In this document: in pieces, positions 45,798 to 55,526 of the stretch | How the letters are laid out: every line of letters starts with the position of its first letter | How positions within the stretch are numbered: position 1 is the first letter of the stretch | Source: Sphingobacteriaceae bacterium DW12 | Lineage (GTDB): Bacteria; Bacteroidota; Bacteroidia; Sphingobacteriales; Sphingobacteriaceae | DNA: 64,000 nt | NCBI GenBank assembly: GCA_000783305.1 | Contig: JROE01000002.1 | Coordinates: forward strand, 186,001-250,000 | Reading direction: 5' to 3' | The notes under the pieces: model-generated | Told to the model about the DNA's origin: nothing | Databases searched by the model: none | Seen by the model: only the letters and a program-made list of their open reading frames with translations | Position numbers and translations under genes: made by a program

Positions 45798-46460
45798 TTA
45801 AAGTGGTTTAATTCTGATGTTACGAAATTTTACCACTGTACCATGTCCGAGAAAAGCGATGTGCCCCGATTGATTGAATACTGCGGGTGAATAACTTTCT
45901 TTGGGCAGCTCTTTAACAGCATCCATAAGATTGGTCTTCAAAATCACCTTGCCATTGACGATAATGGTAATAGCATTGCCTTTGGCAATTACTTCTTGGG
46001 TATTCCACTCGCCAGGTGACTTCAATGCTCCTCGCTTGGCTGGGGCGATTCCGTAAACAGACCCGTGATATTGATAAGGCTTTAAATCCTTGTACTGTGC
46101 ATCCTCATTGTCTAATATCTGCAACTCCATACCGCTATAGCCCTTATCATTGTCTACGATATCATGTCGAATGCCCAACCCATTATTTGCGCCTGGCGTC
46201 AACAAAAAATCAAATTTCAAGACAAAATCTGTGTATGTGTTTTTACTGTACAGATTACCCCCGATTTCCTGCGAGGGTTTCATAACGATGCAACCGTCTT
46301 CTAGGACATACTCCTTTGTATTACCAATCCAAGCGTCCATATTGGTTCCATCGAAAAGTTGGATGAATCCTTTTTCAGTCTTAACATTTTGCGCTTGTAT
46401 GCTGCCCATAACCAAAGATATACCGCAGACAAACACCCATTTCATTCTATCTAATTTCAT
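45798..46460 (-). CDS. DUF1080 (3-keto-glycoside hydrolase/lyase-like) secreted protein
   Basis: 220 aa with a signal peptide (cleavage near residue 23, GSIQAQ). It is a single concanavalin-like DUF1080 domain: FIQLFDGTNMDAWIG, then TYTDFVLKFDFLLTPGANNG and GIRHD, then GMELQILDNED, and KFRNIRIKPL at the end. DUF1080 proteins have been shown in gut Bacteroides to cleave 3-keto-glycosides or 3-keto-disaccharides made by a partner oxidoreductase. Here it follows an exported Gfo/Idh/MocA oxidoreductase by 23 bp at the 3' end of PUL3, the same pairing. Its actual substrate is not known. Confidence 0.85.
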   Translation of the reverse strand: MKLDRMKWVFVCGISLVMGSIQAQNVKTEKGFIQLFDGTNMDAWIGNTKEYVLEDGCIVMKPSQEIGGNLYSKNTYTDFVLKFDFLLTPGANNGLGIRHDIVDNDKGYSGMELQILDNEDAQYKDLKPYQYHGSVYGIAPAKRGALKSPGEWNTQEVIAKGNAITIIVNGKVILKTNLMDAVKELPKESYSPAVFNQSGHIAFLGHGTVVKFRNIRIKPL

Positions 46461-46483
46461 TTCTTTACATATTAGTAATAAGA

Positions 46484-47755
46484 TTAAACTACTTTACTTT
46501 TTAATTGACTCTCAAAGCTCATCAATGCGGCTGTAGAGGCATGGACTCCAAATGCAACATCGGCAACATTCTTTTGGCCGCTTCGAACTGCATCAAAAAA
46601 GTCTTTAAAATGCAAATAATGTGCATCTACATAATTTGTTTGTGCAGAGAAGTGATATTCCTTGTCTGAAACCTTGGAGATGGTTCCGAAACCGGGAATT
46701 ACATTCAATCTAGCTTCCAGCTTATCAAGTGTGGCAGCGTTTAAAAGCTTCACGTCTACCGTATCCCATGTCACACGCATGCTTCCATTGTTGCCGATGA
46801 TTTGAAAATTGGTACTGCCCCAATCATTAGAAACACCATCAAGCACATTGGCTCCCAAGGACATTTTAAAATGTTGGGTTTTGCTATCATTTTCATAGTC
46901 GAACAATGAGTAGATAACATCAGGTGTATCTCGGCTACCATCCTTATAATACAGTATGTCTCCATCCGCATATACTCTTTTGGGTCGAGAACTGCCTGTA
47001 ATATAGTGGACACTGGCAATAACATGGACAAAAAGATCGCCCGCCAAGCCTGTACCATAGTCACTCCAATTGCGCCATGCAAAAAAACGTTGTGCATCAA
47101 AGGGGTGCTTGGGAGCATCTCCTAAGAACCGATCCCACCAAATATTTTCCTTGGTAGCACCAACAGGTGGTCTAAATCCATTAAGAGGTGATGGTGGCGC
47201 TGAAAATCGAGCGTCTACAAAGTTAATAGGTCCAATGAGTCCACTTTCTACTATTTCCTTTGCTATGCGTGTCCCTACTGCGGATACTCCTTGAGTGCCC
47301 ATTTGAAAAATCTTACCGCTAAGTTGCTGCGCTTTAATCAACGCTGTCGCTTCAGACCTTTTATGGACGATTGGCTTTTCGCAATATACATGCTTCCCGT
47401 TTCGAAGGGCCTCGATTGCGATTTTCTGATGCCAATGGTCTGGTGTGGCAATAATAACTGCATCTATCCCATCGGAACTAAGCAACTTGATATAGTCATT
47501 CTCTAGCTGAATATGATTTCCCCATTGTTGTTTTGCTTCATCCAAACGATTGTTAAATATGTCGCATACGGCAACCAATTCAACTCCGGGTATACGAAGT
47601 GCGGTATTGGTATCAGCAGTTCCCATCCCTCCTTTTCCAATCAATGCCAATCTAATCGGAGAATCTATAGTTTTAAAATATTTAAAGAAATCGGGATGCA
47701 CGGTCAAACTGGTTCCTCCAATGGCTATATTATTGATAAATGTTCGTCTATTCAT
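46484..47755 (-). CDS. Exported Gfo/Idh/MocA-family sugar oxidoreductase
   Basis: 423 aa from the ATG at 47755 (MNRRTFINNIAIGGTSL, a Tat-type N-terminus); codons upstream offer only a TTG. NAD(P)-binding motif ALIGKGGMG near residue 37, then VCDIFNNRLDEAK and the conserved HVYCEKPIVH. The C-terminal domain contains WWDRFLGDAPKHPFDAQRFF and GLAGDLFVHVI, as in secreted bacterial oxidoreductases of this family. It differs from the GH109 protein in PUL1, which has EVP in place of EKP. Its start overlaps the DUF1735 stop (ATGAATAG), so translation is coupled. It probably oxidises a glycoside at C3 for the DUF1080 partner. Confidence 0.87.
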   Translation of the reverse strand: MNRRTFINNIAIGGTSLTVHPDFFKYFKTIDSPIRLALIGKGGMGTADTNTALRIPGVELVAVCDIFNNRLDEAKQQWGNHIQLENDYIKLLSSDGIDAVIIATPDHWHQKIAIEALRNGKHVYCEKPIVHKRSEATALIKAQQLSGKIFQMGTQGVSAVGTRIAKEIVESGLIGPINFVDARFSAPPSPLNGFRPPVGATKENIWWDRFLGDAPKHPFDAQRFFAWRNWSDYGTGLAGDLFVHVIASVHYITGSSRPKRVYADGDILYYKDGSRDTPDVIYSLFDYENDSKTQHFKMSLGANVLDGVSNDWGSTNFQIIGNNGSMRVTWDTVDVKLLNAATLDKLEARLNVIPGFGTISKVSDKEYHFSAQTNYVDAHYLHFKDFFDAVRSGQKNVADVAFGVHASTAALMSFESQLKSKVV

Positions 47756-48695
47756 GATAATCAAATGGAATTAAAACTAAGTCATTGTCAGGGTGAATTT
47801 TGTTAGTGGATACTTGAATAATCCTTAAGGGAAGGACGTATTTACCGTATTGTGGCTTGCCAGTATTGTCAACCAACTTATCTTTGTATACTTTGAAATC
47901 TATTCCAGTATAATTCGCTCCTTTGGCTATGGTCCAATCGCTATAGAGCTCGTAGCTGGCAGTAGGCAAGACAACGTAATTTTCATAACCCGGTTCATCT
48001 TTATGAGCCTCGTTGTATTGTTGAATCAAAGCTTGATGATCCTTTGCCAGCTCAACTTTGAAATTCACATCTTGCAAATTTGGATAATTCACCTCCACCT
48101 TGGAATAGTAATGTAATATCGCCAGGCTTGAAGATTTGATGCTATTTAAATCGTTAAGAAACCCTGCTTTCGTAAATTGAATATAAGGCTCGATAAGTGT
48201 TGGGACTATAACAGTTTGCATCGTCTCTTTCTCATCTAAAGCTGGGTTTAAAAGCGTTACTTCGCAGGGTATAGCCAAGATAGCCGTGGGGTCCTTCTCT
48301 TGTTCAGCCTTAAATTTTTCCCCATCCAAAAATATCTCGAATGCTTTTTGATAGTCATCCGCTCCCATATCTAGCGTGCTACTACTCAAACGATACGCAA
48401 CGGGATCTAGTAATTTATATTCCTTTTGTTGAGCTGTGTTGTAGTCCGTCAACAACTCTGGCTTGATATCGAGCCTTAACTGTGCAGTACGTCCCTTCAT
48501 ACCTGACTTCACGATGTCGATTGCAATAATGGGTTCATTAGAATTAAACACGGTAACAGACTGCAGATCTTCCTTCAAAAGGTATACCCTATCGTCGACC
48601 ATATTATTTAGCATGGTATTCTCACAGGCAACTAAAACACCTAGTGTAAGAACTGCTACGAATACCATTTTTATTTTCTCAAATATCATTTTCAT
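47748..48695 (-). CDS. DUF1735-type surface glycan-binding lipoprotein (PUL3)
   Basis: 315 aa from the ATG at 48695, where the lipoprotein signal begins (lipobox LVAC, Cys24); upstream in-frame codons give only a TTG start. The N-terminal DUF1735 (BT_3987-like) domain has NNMVDDRVYLLKEDLQSVTV, then RTAQLRLDIKPELLTDYN and YKLLDPVAYRLSSSTLDMGA. The C-terminal half ends GKYVLPLRIIQVSTNKIHPD. Members occupy the SusE position and bind glycans or host proteins at the surface. It lies 71 bp after susD and overlaps the oxidoreductase start by 8 bp. Confidence 0.82.
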   Translation of the reverse strand: MKMIFEKIKMVFVAVLTLGVLVACENTMLNNMVDDRVYLLKEDLQSVTVFNSNEPIIAIDIVKSGMKGRTAQLRLDIKPELLTDYNTAQQKEYKLLDPVAYRLSSSTLDMGADDYQKAFEIFLDGEKFKAEQEKDPTAILAIPCEVTLLNPALDEKETMQTVIVPTLIEPYIQFTKAGFLNDLNSIKSSSLAILHYYSKVEVNYPNLQDVNFKVELAKDHQALIQQYNEAHKDEPGYENYVVLPTASYELYSDWTIAKGANYTGIDFKVYKDKLVDNTGKPQYGKYVLPLRIIQVSTNKIHPDNDLVLIPFDYHE

Positions 48696-48766
48696 CTCAT
48701 TGATTTTATTAATAACTGTTAATCCAGGCATTCCTTCTATATGTAACAATTTGAAAAATTAAAAAT

Positions 48767-50605
48767 TTACCACCCATAATTCTGTGTTATATTCTTCATT
48801 TCACTGAGTTGATCTTGATGTAATGGAAAGAAATAGTGCTTAGGTTGAAATACTCTACGACCGGTATATATACTTGTTGTACGGCTCCAAGAACCTTCAT
48901 ATGTAGTTGATGACAGATTGCGAGTATAAAACGGTTCATTAAGTTCTTTTTCGGCAGTCATCCAAGTACGCAAATCGTGGTATCGATTGCCTTCAAAGGC
49001 CAATTCGACCATTCTTTCCTTCCGCAGTAATTCGCGTAGCAGATCCTTATCTCCAAGCACCTCTGGATAAGCAGTTTCCAGTTTGGATAATCCACTTCGC
49101 TGCCGAACCAAATTGACAAATTTCAATGCTTCGGCTTCATTACGGTCGGTTTTTTCATTGCATGCTTCAGCGTAATTTAAGTAAATTTCAGCTAAACGGT
49201 AATAAGGCCAGGAAAACTGTCCCCATTTTCCTTCTTCAATATCATTGGTAGGATCACTCATTCTGCGCCACAGATAGCCTGATTTTACGCAGTCTCCTGT
49301 CTGTGTATAGGAAGATGTACCTCCGGTATAAAATGTCACCAACTTCTGCCCATGAAAGGTATTGATCCAATTCATGCCATTGGCCAATATGGATGCATAG
49401 AATCGTGCATCTCGTCCAACGTAACTGTTATGTGCTTTGATGGCGGCAAAGTTGTCCAGAGGGTGTACAAAATTTTCAGTAAAACCGGTCTCTACATATC
49501 CAGACTGGTCATCAATAATCGGTTCACCATTGGCTTTATATCCAGTGATGGGATAACGTCCGCTGGTTGCCATTGGATAAGTGTCAACCAATTTGAGAGA
49601 AGGTGAATATCCGCCATACCCCTCCTTCACCACACGTGGAGGAGCGGCTCGGACATTGTAGCCATATCCATCTGTCACCCATCGACCCCATATTATTTCG
49701 GAATTCCATTTATTAAAGAATACGCCCATATACGACTTTATGGCCTTTCGAAAAGGGTCAGACTCAGTATTATCTACATACAAAGCGTATTGATTGAGGT
49801 CGATAATATCTTTAGCTGCTTTTGCAGCTAATTCCCATTTGTTGGGATCTGCTGATTGTGGAAATAACAATTCGTTATTTCTATTCGTAAGCCCCACATA
49901 CAACTTGGCTCCATTAAATAACGGTCTAGCCATATACAGCAATAACTCCGACTTAGCTGCCATCGCAGCACCTTTAGTTATGCGGCCATACCAAGCTTGA
50001 TCGGTAATCTGGGTAGGCAACCCTTGTATTGCCTTATCGAATTCAGAAACAATAAAATCGACATTGACATTAAGTGGATGTCTATCAACTTCATCTGAAC
50101 GAAGTAAGGGATCGACTTCAGTATCTCCGCCAATAAATACTGGGCCGTAACGTCTCACGAGGCAATAATAGAAATAGGCACGTAAGAAACGAGCTTCAGC
50201 CTTCATCGTATCTTTGGTTTGTTGGCTGATTTCTACATTTTTGTCTACGTTGTTCATAAAGATAGTGGCCTGTCGAATTCCTCTATAATTGTGTGTCCAA
50301 ATATGATAATCGCCTGTAGTTGGACCCCAAGAACCATTATTAATATTAATCCAAGGAACCCAAGCCAACCAAGAAAATAAGGCTTCGTCACTTAAAGGTA
50401 CCATACCGCCTTCCCCGCCAATCATATCATTTTCACTTGGGAGGTAGCCATAAACCTGCGCGAGGTATGCTTCGGTCGTTTGTCGCTTATTAAAAACCTC
50501 CTCCATGGTCATTTGGTTTTGAAGTTCGACTTCTAAATATTTGTCGCAAGACCCCATTAAGATAAGGGTCAACATGCAACATATCGTATGTATGAATCTA
50601 TTCAT
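48767..50605 (-). CDS. SusD/RagB-family lipoprotein (PUL3)
   Basis: 612 aa, lipobox MGSC with Cys20. The motifs are YLEVELQNQMTMEEVFNKRQTTEAYLAQVYGYL, KAEARFLRAYFYYCLVRRYGPV and, in the C-terminal part, RKERMVELAFEGNRYHDLRTW followed by HYFFPLHQDQLSEMKNIT. It is longer than the PUL2 SusD, with insertions in the middle that may shape the binding site. Its start is 11 bp from the susC stop, so the pair is one transcript. Confidence 0.95.
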   Translation of the reverse strand: MNRFIHTICCMLTLILMGSCDKYLEVELQNQMTMEEVFNKRQTTEAYLAQVYGYLPSENDMIGGEGGMVPLSDEALFSWLAWVPWININNGSWGPTTGDYHIWTHNYRGIRQATIFMNNVDKNVEISQQTKDTMKAEARFLRAYFYYCLVRRYGPVFIGGDTEVDPLLRSDEVDRHPLNVNVDFIVSEFDKAIQGLPTQITDQAWYGRITKGAAMAAKSELLLYMARPLFNGAKLYVGLTNRNNELLFPQSADPNKWELAAKAAKDIIDLNQYALYVDNTESDPFRKAIKSYMGVFFNKWNSEIIWGRWVTDGYGYNVRAAPPRVVKEGYGGYSPSLKLVDTYPMATSGRYPITGYKANGEPIIDDQSGYVETGFTENFVHPLDNFAAIKAHNSYVGRDARFYASILANGMNWINTFHGQKLVTFYTGGTSSYTQTGDCVKSGYLWRRMSDPTNDIEEGKWGQFSWPYYRLAEIYLNYAEACNEKTDRNEAEALKFVNLVRQRSGLSKLETAYPEVLGDKDLLRELLRKERMVELAFEGNRYHDLRTWMTAEKELNEPFYTRNLSSTTYEGSWSRTTSIYTGRRVFQPKHYFFPLHQDQLSEMKNITQNYGW

Positions 50606-50616
50606 CTCTTTATTGA

Positions 50617-53600
50617 TTATAATATGATATTCAATCCAAAATTAAACACGCGCATCTGTGGATATATACCACCATAAGAGGTATCTAACTCGGGATCCCA
50701 AAGCTTGAACTTACTGAATGTAAGAACATTGAGCCCCTGTGTGTATAGTCGAACAGTAGAGAGCTTGACTCGTTCAGTAAGCCGCTTTGGGATGGTATAT
50801 CCAACCTCCAAATTCTTCAACCTAAGAAAACTCATGTCTCTTTGCCAATAAGTTGAGGCCTGAGCATTGTTGCTTACACCAGTCATCGAAAGTCGAGGGT
50901 ATTCCGCATTGGGGTTGGGGTTGGAGGTAGTCCACCTATTATCTGCTACATCGGAGTAAATCTGTCCATACACCAAAATATTACCACTCTGTCCGTAAAG
51001 CGGCCCTCCACCAATGATACGCGTCACGTTGGACACTCCGTGAAAGAATGCAGATACATCTATGCCTTTCCATGAAGCACTGGCACCAAAACCATAATTG
51101 ATTTCCGGGATATGTGCATCTCCAATGGCGATATTATCGTATGAATCTATTACTCCATCACCATTGATGTCTTTATACTTAATGTCTCCGGCTCGTACAT
51201 TACCAAATTTCTGTACTGGACTATTAGCGATGTCAGCGTCTGACTGAAAAAGACCTAATGCAACCAATCCTCTTTGTTGATATAGACGTTGCCCTACTTC
51301 GGTCTGGTAGCCCCAAATTGGAGTAGGTCTATCGTCAAATAATTTCTTGTTGCGATTATAGGTGAAATTTCCACGACCTTGAAATACAAAGTCTCCACTT
51401 TGATGGGTAAATTCCAATGAAGCATCTACACCCTTATTTTCCATTTTACCTAGATTGACATATTGCTTTACATTCACCCCTACTACGGAAGGAACACTTT
51501 CTTGCAAAATGTATATGCCCTCTCTTTTCTCGGAAAAATAATCAGCATTGATGGTCAGCTTATTGAACATACCTAATTCGATACCAATATTTCTTTTGAG
51601 TGCGCTTTCCCAAGATACGTTCGGATTTCCAGGGTGTCCCGTTGCGATTCCATCACGCCATTGCTGTCCAGTACTTCCAAAGTGATAGCCTCCTGTTGAT
51701 GCCATCTCGGAATTGTAAGCAAAACGTCTATCACCTCCAATTTGATCGCTTCCAATCTCTCCCATAGACCCTCTGATCTTTAGTAAATTGACTGTTGATA
51801 AAAGGGGTTCAAAAAACTGCTCATTACTGATGATATACCCCAGCGCTAGGGATGGGAAAAAGCCGAATCGTTTAGTAGGTGCAAAGTTTTCAGAACCATT
51901 GTAGCCAAAGTTACCCTCGATAAAATATCGATCCATAAAGGAATAGGTGACCCGCGAAGCTATCCCCATATTCCTATAGGGGAAAGCTGCAATATAATCT
52001 CCGGGAAAACTATTGGTGCGTTGTCTCATAGAGAATAAAAACAGCCCGCCGACACGATGCCTTTCAGCAAAGAGATTTTCGTAAGTTAGAGACGATTCAA
52101 AATTGATCGTCCTTTCACCTCTATTTGAACGTCCTAATGACAGATAATCACTTCCATCCGCATTCTTGTGTAAAATCAGATTACCTTCACTGTCTCTTCC
52201 GGTTGCGTAATAAGTCGCTGGATTTTTACGTTTGTCTAAAGTTGACCCGTTGAAAGCATCCCATGAGAACTTGACGTTTGCTTTCAATCCTTTGGTGACG
52301 AGATTGGAAAAATCCTGTGTCAACCCGACTAAAGACTGGGCATTGTTCCAAAAATCTTCGGAGAAACCGGTGCTATTCAGCGCGTAATAAGGATTCTGCC
52401 CAACCAATGGCTGCGCATGTGTACCGTCTGAATATTGGGTCGGAATGGCAATCGGTGTGGTATGCAAGACCATCTCATACATGGCACCCATGTCTACACC
52501 CAATCGGTTTTTGGTCTCGTACTGGTTGGAGAGATTCAGACTCAACTCCGTAGAAGAAGAAAGTTTAATATCTAGATTGGATCGAAAGTTAATTTTGTCA
52601 TAGTTGACAGATGGATCATAGTTGGGCGATTTTTGAGGTTTAAATATTCCATTCTCGGATAAATAAGATCCTGACACATAATATTTAATAAAGTCACCCC
52701 CGCCAGTCACATTAACATTCAGGCGATCATTGGTCGTATTATTTTTAAAAATTTCATGCATCCAATCCACATTGGGATAGATATCAAGATCGACCTTATT
52801 AACATATAAATCTTTTATCTCCTGAGGAAAGGGTATTCTGGAAGAGCTCTCAAAATTGATGTCGTTATAATAATCTATCCATTGGGATGCAGACGCAAGT
52901 TTGGGCAAACTTGTAGGTCGCAAGACGCCACGTTCTACCCGCGCATTTATAATTGGTTTACTCATTTTTTTACCACGCTTGGTCGTGACAAGTACAATAC
53001 CATTGGCACCTCTAACGCCGTATACCGCTGTAGCAGTAGCGTCTTTTAAAATCGAAAAGGATTCTACATCTTCTGGATCCACTAAATCTAGCGGCCGTTC
53101 GATTCCGTCAACCAAAATCAGAGGTCTATTGTTAGCACCGAAACTACTAACACCTCTAATCCAGAATGCCGCTCCAGTACCTGGTTCGCCAGACCCCTGC
53201 ACTGATACTATCCCAGCCATCTGTCCAGCTAAGCTACTGCTGATTTTGGTCACGGGCACTTTTAGTTTATTTGGAGATAGGGTCGTAATAGCGCCTATAA
53301 CACTCGCCTTACGCTGCGTTCCGAAAGCAACGACAACTGCTTCGTCCAAATCATTGACACTTGCTTGCAGACTTACATTAATCTCATCGGCAGCAGCAAT
53401 CCTTACTTCTTGAGCAGTAAAACCCACCAATGAAAACAATAATGTTTTATGGTCTTGGTCTATATCGAGCTTATAGTGGCCGGCCTTGTCTGTAGTGGTA
53501 CCTATAGTGCTCCCTTTAATTGTGACAGTAACTCCCTCCAAAGCCTCCCCTCCCGGCCCACTAACCTGCCCTGAAATACTTCTTTTCTGTTGAATCGAAG

Positions 53601-53991
53601 TCGCTAAAGCAATGGTTTTTGAAGGCAGCTCTTTCCGTTGTTTGATAAAGACAGTATTCATCTTCAATTCATAGGTCAAACCACTTTCTGAAAGCAATTC
53701 GTTTAAGACCTCTCTAAAGTCCTTCTTACTTGCTCGGACACTTAATCTTTTATTCTTCTTAATTAAGTTACCATTATACAGGAAGTCGTATGATGTCTGA
53801 CGTTGAATCTCATCAAGAATATCGATTAGAGCTCCATTTTTTATATTCAACGTCACTTCCTGGCCGTACGTTGATGCCTTAACTTGCATCATCGTCATTA
53901 TGAGTATTGCTATTAATACTTTCATCCACATCAGTGCTTTTATTAAGATTTTTCGTCTAAACAAGCAATTATTATTAATCCTTTTATACAT
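50617..53991 (-). CDS. SusC/RagA TonB-dependent transporter with STN domain (PUL3)
   Basis: 1124 aa. A positively charged leader and signal segment (MKVLIAILIMTMMQVKAST) are followed by an STN domain (about 45-115, GALIDILDEIQRQTSYDFLY). The carboxypeptidase-like domain is SISGQVSGPGGEALEGVTV, the TonB box DEAVVVAFGTQRKASV and the plug QMAGIVSVQGSGEPGTGAAF. The barrel ends VFNFGLNIIL; the final Leu replaces the usual aromatic residue of outer-membrane proteins. It works with SusD in uptake, and its STN domain should signal to the FecR encoded 112 bp upstream. Confidence 0.95.
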   Translation of the reverse strand: MYKRINNNCLFRRKILIKALMWMKVLIAILIMTMMQVKASTYGQEVTLNIKNGALIDILDEIQRQTSYDFLYNGNLIKKNKRLSVRASKKDFREVLNELLSESGLTYELKMNTVFIKQRKELPSKTIALATSIQQKRSISGQVSGPGGEALEGVTVTIKGSTIGTTTDKAGHYKLDIDQDHKTLLFSLVGFTAQEVRIAAADEINVSLQASVNDLDEAVVVAFGTQRKASVIGAITTLSPNKLKVPVTKISSSLAGQMAGIVSVQGSGEPGTGAAFWIRGVSSFGANNRPLILVDGIERPLDLVDPEDVESFSILKDATATAVYGVRGANGIVLVTTKRGKKMSKPIINARVERGVLRPTSLPKLASASQWIDYYNDINFESSSRIPFPQEIKDLYVNKVDLDIYPNVDWMHEIFKNNTTNDRLNVNVTGGGDFIKYYVSGSYLSENGIFKPQKSPNYDPSVNYDKINFRSNLDIKLSSSTELSLNLSNQYETKNRLGVDMGAMYEMVLHTTPIAIPTQYSDGTHAQPLVGQNPYYALNSTGFSEDFWNNAQSLVGLTQDFSNLVTKGLKANVKFSWDAFNGSTLDKRKNPATYYATGRDSEGNLILHKNADGSDYLSLGRSNRGERTINFESSLTYENLFAERHRVGGLFLFSMRQRTNSFPGDYIAAFPYRNMGIASRVTYSFMDRYFIEGNFGYNGSENFAPTKRFGFFPSLALGYIISNEQFFEPLLSTVNLLKIRGSMGEIGSDQIGGDRRFAYNSEMASTGGYHFGSTGQQWRDGIATGHPGNPNVSWESALKRNIGIELGMFNKLTINADYFSEKREGIYILQESVPSVVGVNVKQYVNLGKMENKGVDASLEFTHQSGDFVFQGRGNFTYNRNKKLFDDRPTPIWGYQTEVGQRLYQQRGLVALGLFQSDADIANSPVQKFGNVRAGDIKYKDINGDGVIDSYDNIAIGDAHIPEINYGFGASASWKGIDVSAFFHGVSNVTRIIGGGPLYGQSGNILVYGQIYSDVADNRWTTSNPNPNAEYPRLSMTGVSNNAQASTYWQRDMSFLRLKNLEVGYTIPKRLTERVKLSTVRLYTQGLNVLTFSKFKLWDPELDTSYGGIYPQMRVFNFGLNIIL

Positions 53992-54054
53992 TTGTACTCG
54001 TTTGGTGTTAATTGTTTCACAATCAATTAGTCATTCATGCACTAAACATTTTCT

Positions 54055-54081
54055 GTCGGGAGTGTTGGTAGCACTTCCGAC
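54055..54081 (-). promoter_or_regulatory. Leader hairpin between fecR and susC (PUL3)
   Basis: On the - strand GTCGGAAGTG, a 7-nt loop (CTACCAA) and CACTCCCGAC form a 10-bp stem with one mismatch, about 65 bp upstream of susC. It matches the PUL1 hairpin at 16867-16894 in stem sequence, loop length and position. No T-run follows. Confidence 0.6.
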
Positions 54082-54103
54082 TTGTTTATTTTCATAAAAA
54101 AGT

Positions 54104-55279
54104 TTACATAACAAGGACCCTCCCATCCTGAATTTTAAATTTACAATTTGAGATTTCTTCTAGTTGCCGCAAAAAATCGGACAACTTATTGGTTCGTTTT
54201 ACCATACCGACTATAGGGGCTGAGGAAGTGGTTTGAATGGAAAAACCTTTGATATCATACCAACCTTGAATCTTGAGTAACACGGTCTCCATATCATCGT
54301 CACTGAATCTAAAATAGCCCTCCCGCCAAGCCAATACTTCTTTAATATCAGCCTCACTCACGGTAATCTGCTGACTCCGAGTGTCAGACTGAGACTGCAT
54401 ACCCGGCAGAAGGGTTTGCTTAGTAGTTCCGTTGCTGACAGTCACTTTACCCTGTACCAATGTGGTGATAATCTTAGTATTATATAAATCAGGTGCAATA
54501 TTAAATTGAGTACCCAAAACCTGTATATCGGTATTTTGAGCGTGAACTATGAAGGGCCTACTAGCATCGTGGGACACTTCGAGATAAGCTTCTCCATGAA
54601 GTGTCACCTCACGCATATTTTGATGGAATTGAGAAGGATAGGTAATACTAGCTCCCGAATTGAGGTATACTTTAGTCCCTTCTGCTAACTCAAGTATAGA
54701 TGCTGTGCCTTTGGGGCTAAGAAAGGTGTGCTGCGTTTTTTCACTTCCCCCTAGGTCATTAATCTTATACAAGACATGTCCAGCACTGTCCTTCTTGATG
54801 TGTATACCCCCTTCACGCAAGGTCTTCAGTTCGGTCTCAGCCACGGTATATTGCTTACCGTCGCCTAGCGTCAAGACAGGTCGACTTTCATCAGGTAATA
54901 CAATCTCATTTTTAAATTGTTGATGTGTATCGTTGGAGAATAATCTTAAAAGAAAAGTAACAGAAAGGAAACATACTACAAGAGCTGCCGCGGCTAAGCC
55001 CAGCTGCCTTACCCCTATTCGCCGAGTATTTAAATTGCTTTGTGTATTGATCTGGTGCTTTTGAATGCGATCGGACAAGGAACTTAACACTTTACTTTTA
55101 TTGAAAAGCCCTTCTCCTATTTTACTATCTTGATGCTTAAGTGCTAAATCATCAATTATGGAAAAGACGATTGACTCATCACAGTCTTCTAATAAGCTTA
55201 ATAAATGATGTAATTCATCCCTGGAAATGTTATTTTCCGCATATTTAATCAAAAGAGATTTAAGCGTTTCGTTCTGCAT
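54104..55279 (-). CDS. FecR-family anti-sigma factor (PUL3)
   Basis: 391 aa from the ATG at 55279 (MQNETLKSLLIKYAENNISRDE), the position where family similarity begins; an upstream ATG at 55324 adds 15 residues. One membrane segment lies about 95 residues in (LGLAAAALVVCFLSVTFLLRLF). The FecR domain contains KGTASILELAEGTKVYLNSGASITYPS and IQVLGTQFNIAPDLY. The C-terminal DUF4974 domain has WREGYFRFSDDDMETVLLKI. Unlike PUL1 and PUL2 it is not preceded directly by a sigma gene; a redox-enzyme gene and a terminator come between. Confidence 0.9.
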   Translation of the reverse strand: MQNETLKSLLIKYAENNISRDELHHLLSLLEDCDESIVFSIIDDLALKHQDSKIGEGLFNKSKVLSSLSDRIQKHQINTQSNLNTRRIGVRQLGLAAAALVVCFLSVTFLLRLFSNDTHQQFKNEIVLPDESRPVLTLGDGKQYTVAETELKTLREGGIHIKKDSAGHVLYKINDLGGSEKTQHTFLSPKGTASILELAEGTKVYLNSGASITYPSQFHQNMREVTLHGEAYLEVSHDASRPFIVHAQNTDIQVLGTQFNIAPDLYNTKIITTLVQGKVTVSNGTTKQTLLPGMQSQSDTRSQQITVSEADIKEVLAWREGYFRFSDDDMETVLLKIQGWYDIKGFSIQTTSSAPIVGMVKRTNKLSDFLRQLEEISNCKFKIQDGRVLVM

Positions 55280-55423
55280 AATTTGGTCTTTGGATATGGA
55301 CGGTGCCGCGAATAACTCCTCCATTTAAGACAGTACACCGAAAGCGAAAAAAAAGACTAGTCAAAATCACTATTTTTTTATTAAAACTTCACATAAAACA
55401 ATAAACAATTGATAATCAGCAAA

Positions 55424-55457
55424 TAAAAAAAGGAGAGAATTTAAATTCTCTCCTTTT
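55424..55457. terminator. Bidirectional-type terminator after the thioredoxin-reductase-like gene
   Basis: AAAAAAGGAGAGAATTT and AAATTCTCTCCTTTTT form a near-perfect 16-bp stem with A and T tracts on both sides. It lies 70 bp after the oxidoreductase stop and about 145 bp before the fecR start, so it splits the sigma gene from fecR transcriptionally. Confidence 0.85.
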
Positions 55458-55526
55458 TATAGGCAAATTAAGGACGATTCTATATTACACGATAAGTAAT
55501 ATGATTAATTTGGCACAAAAGTCAAA

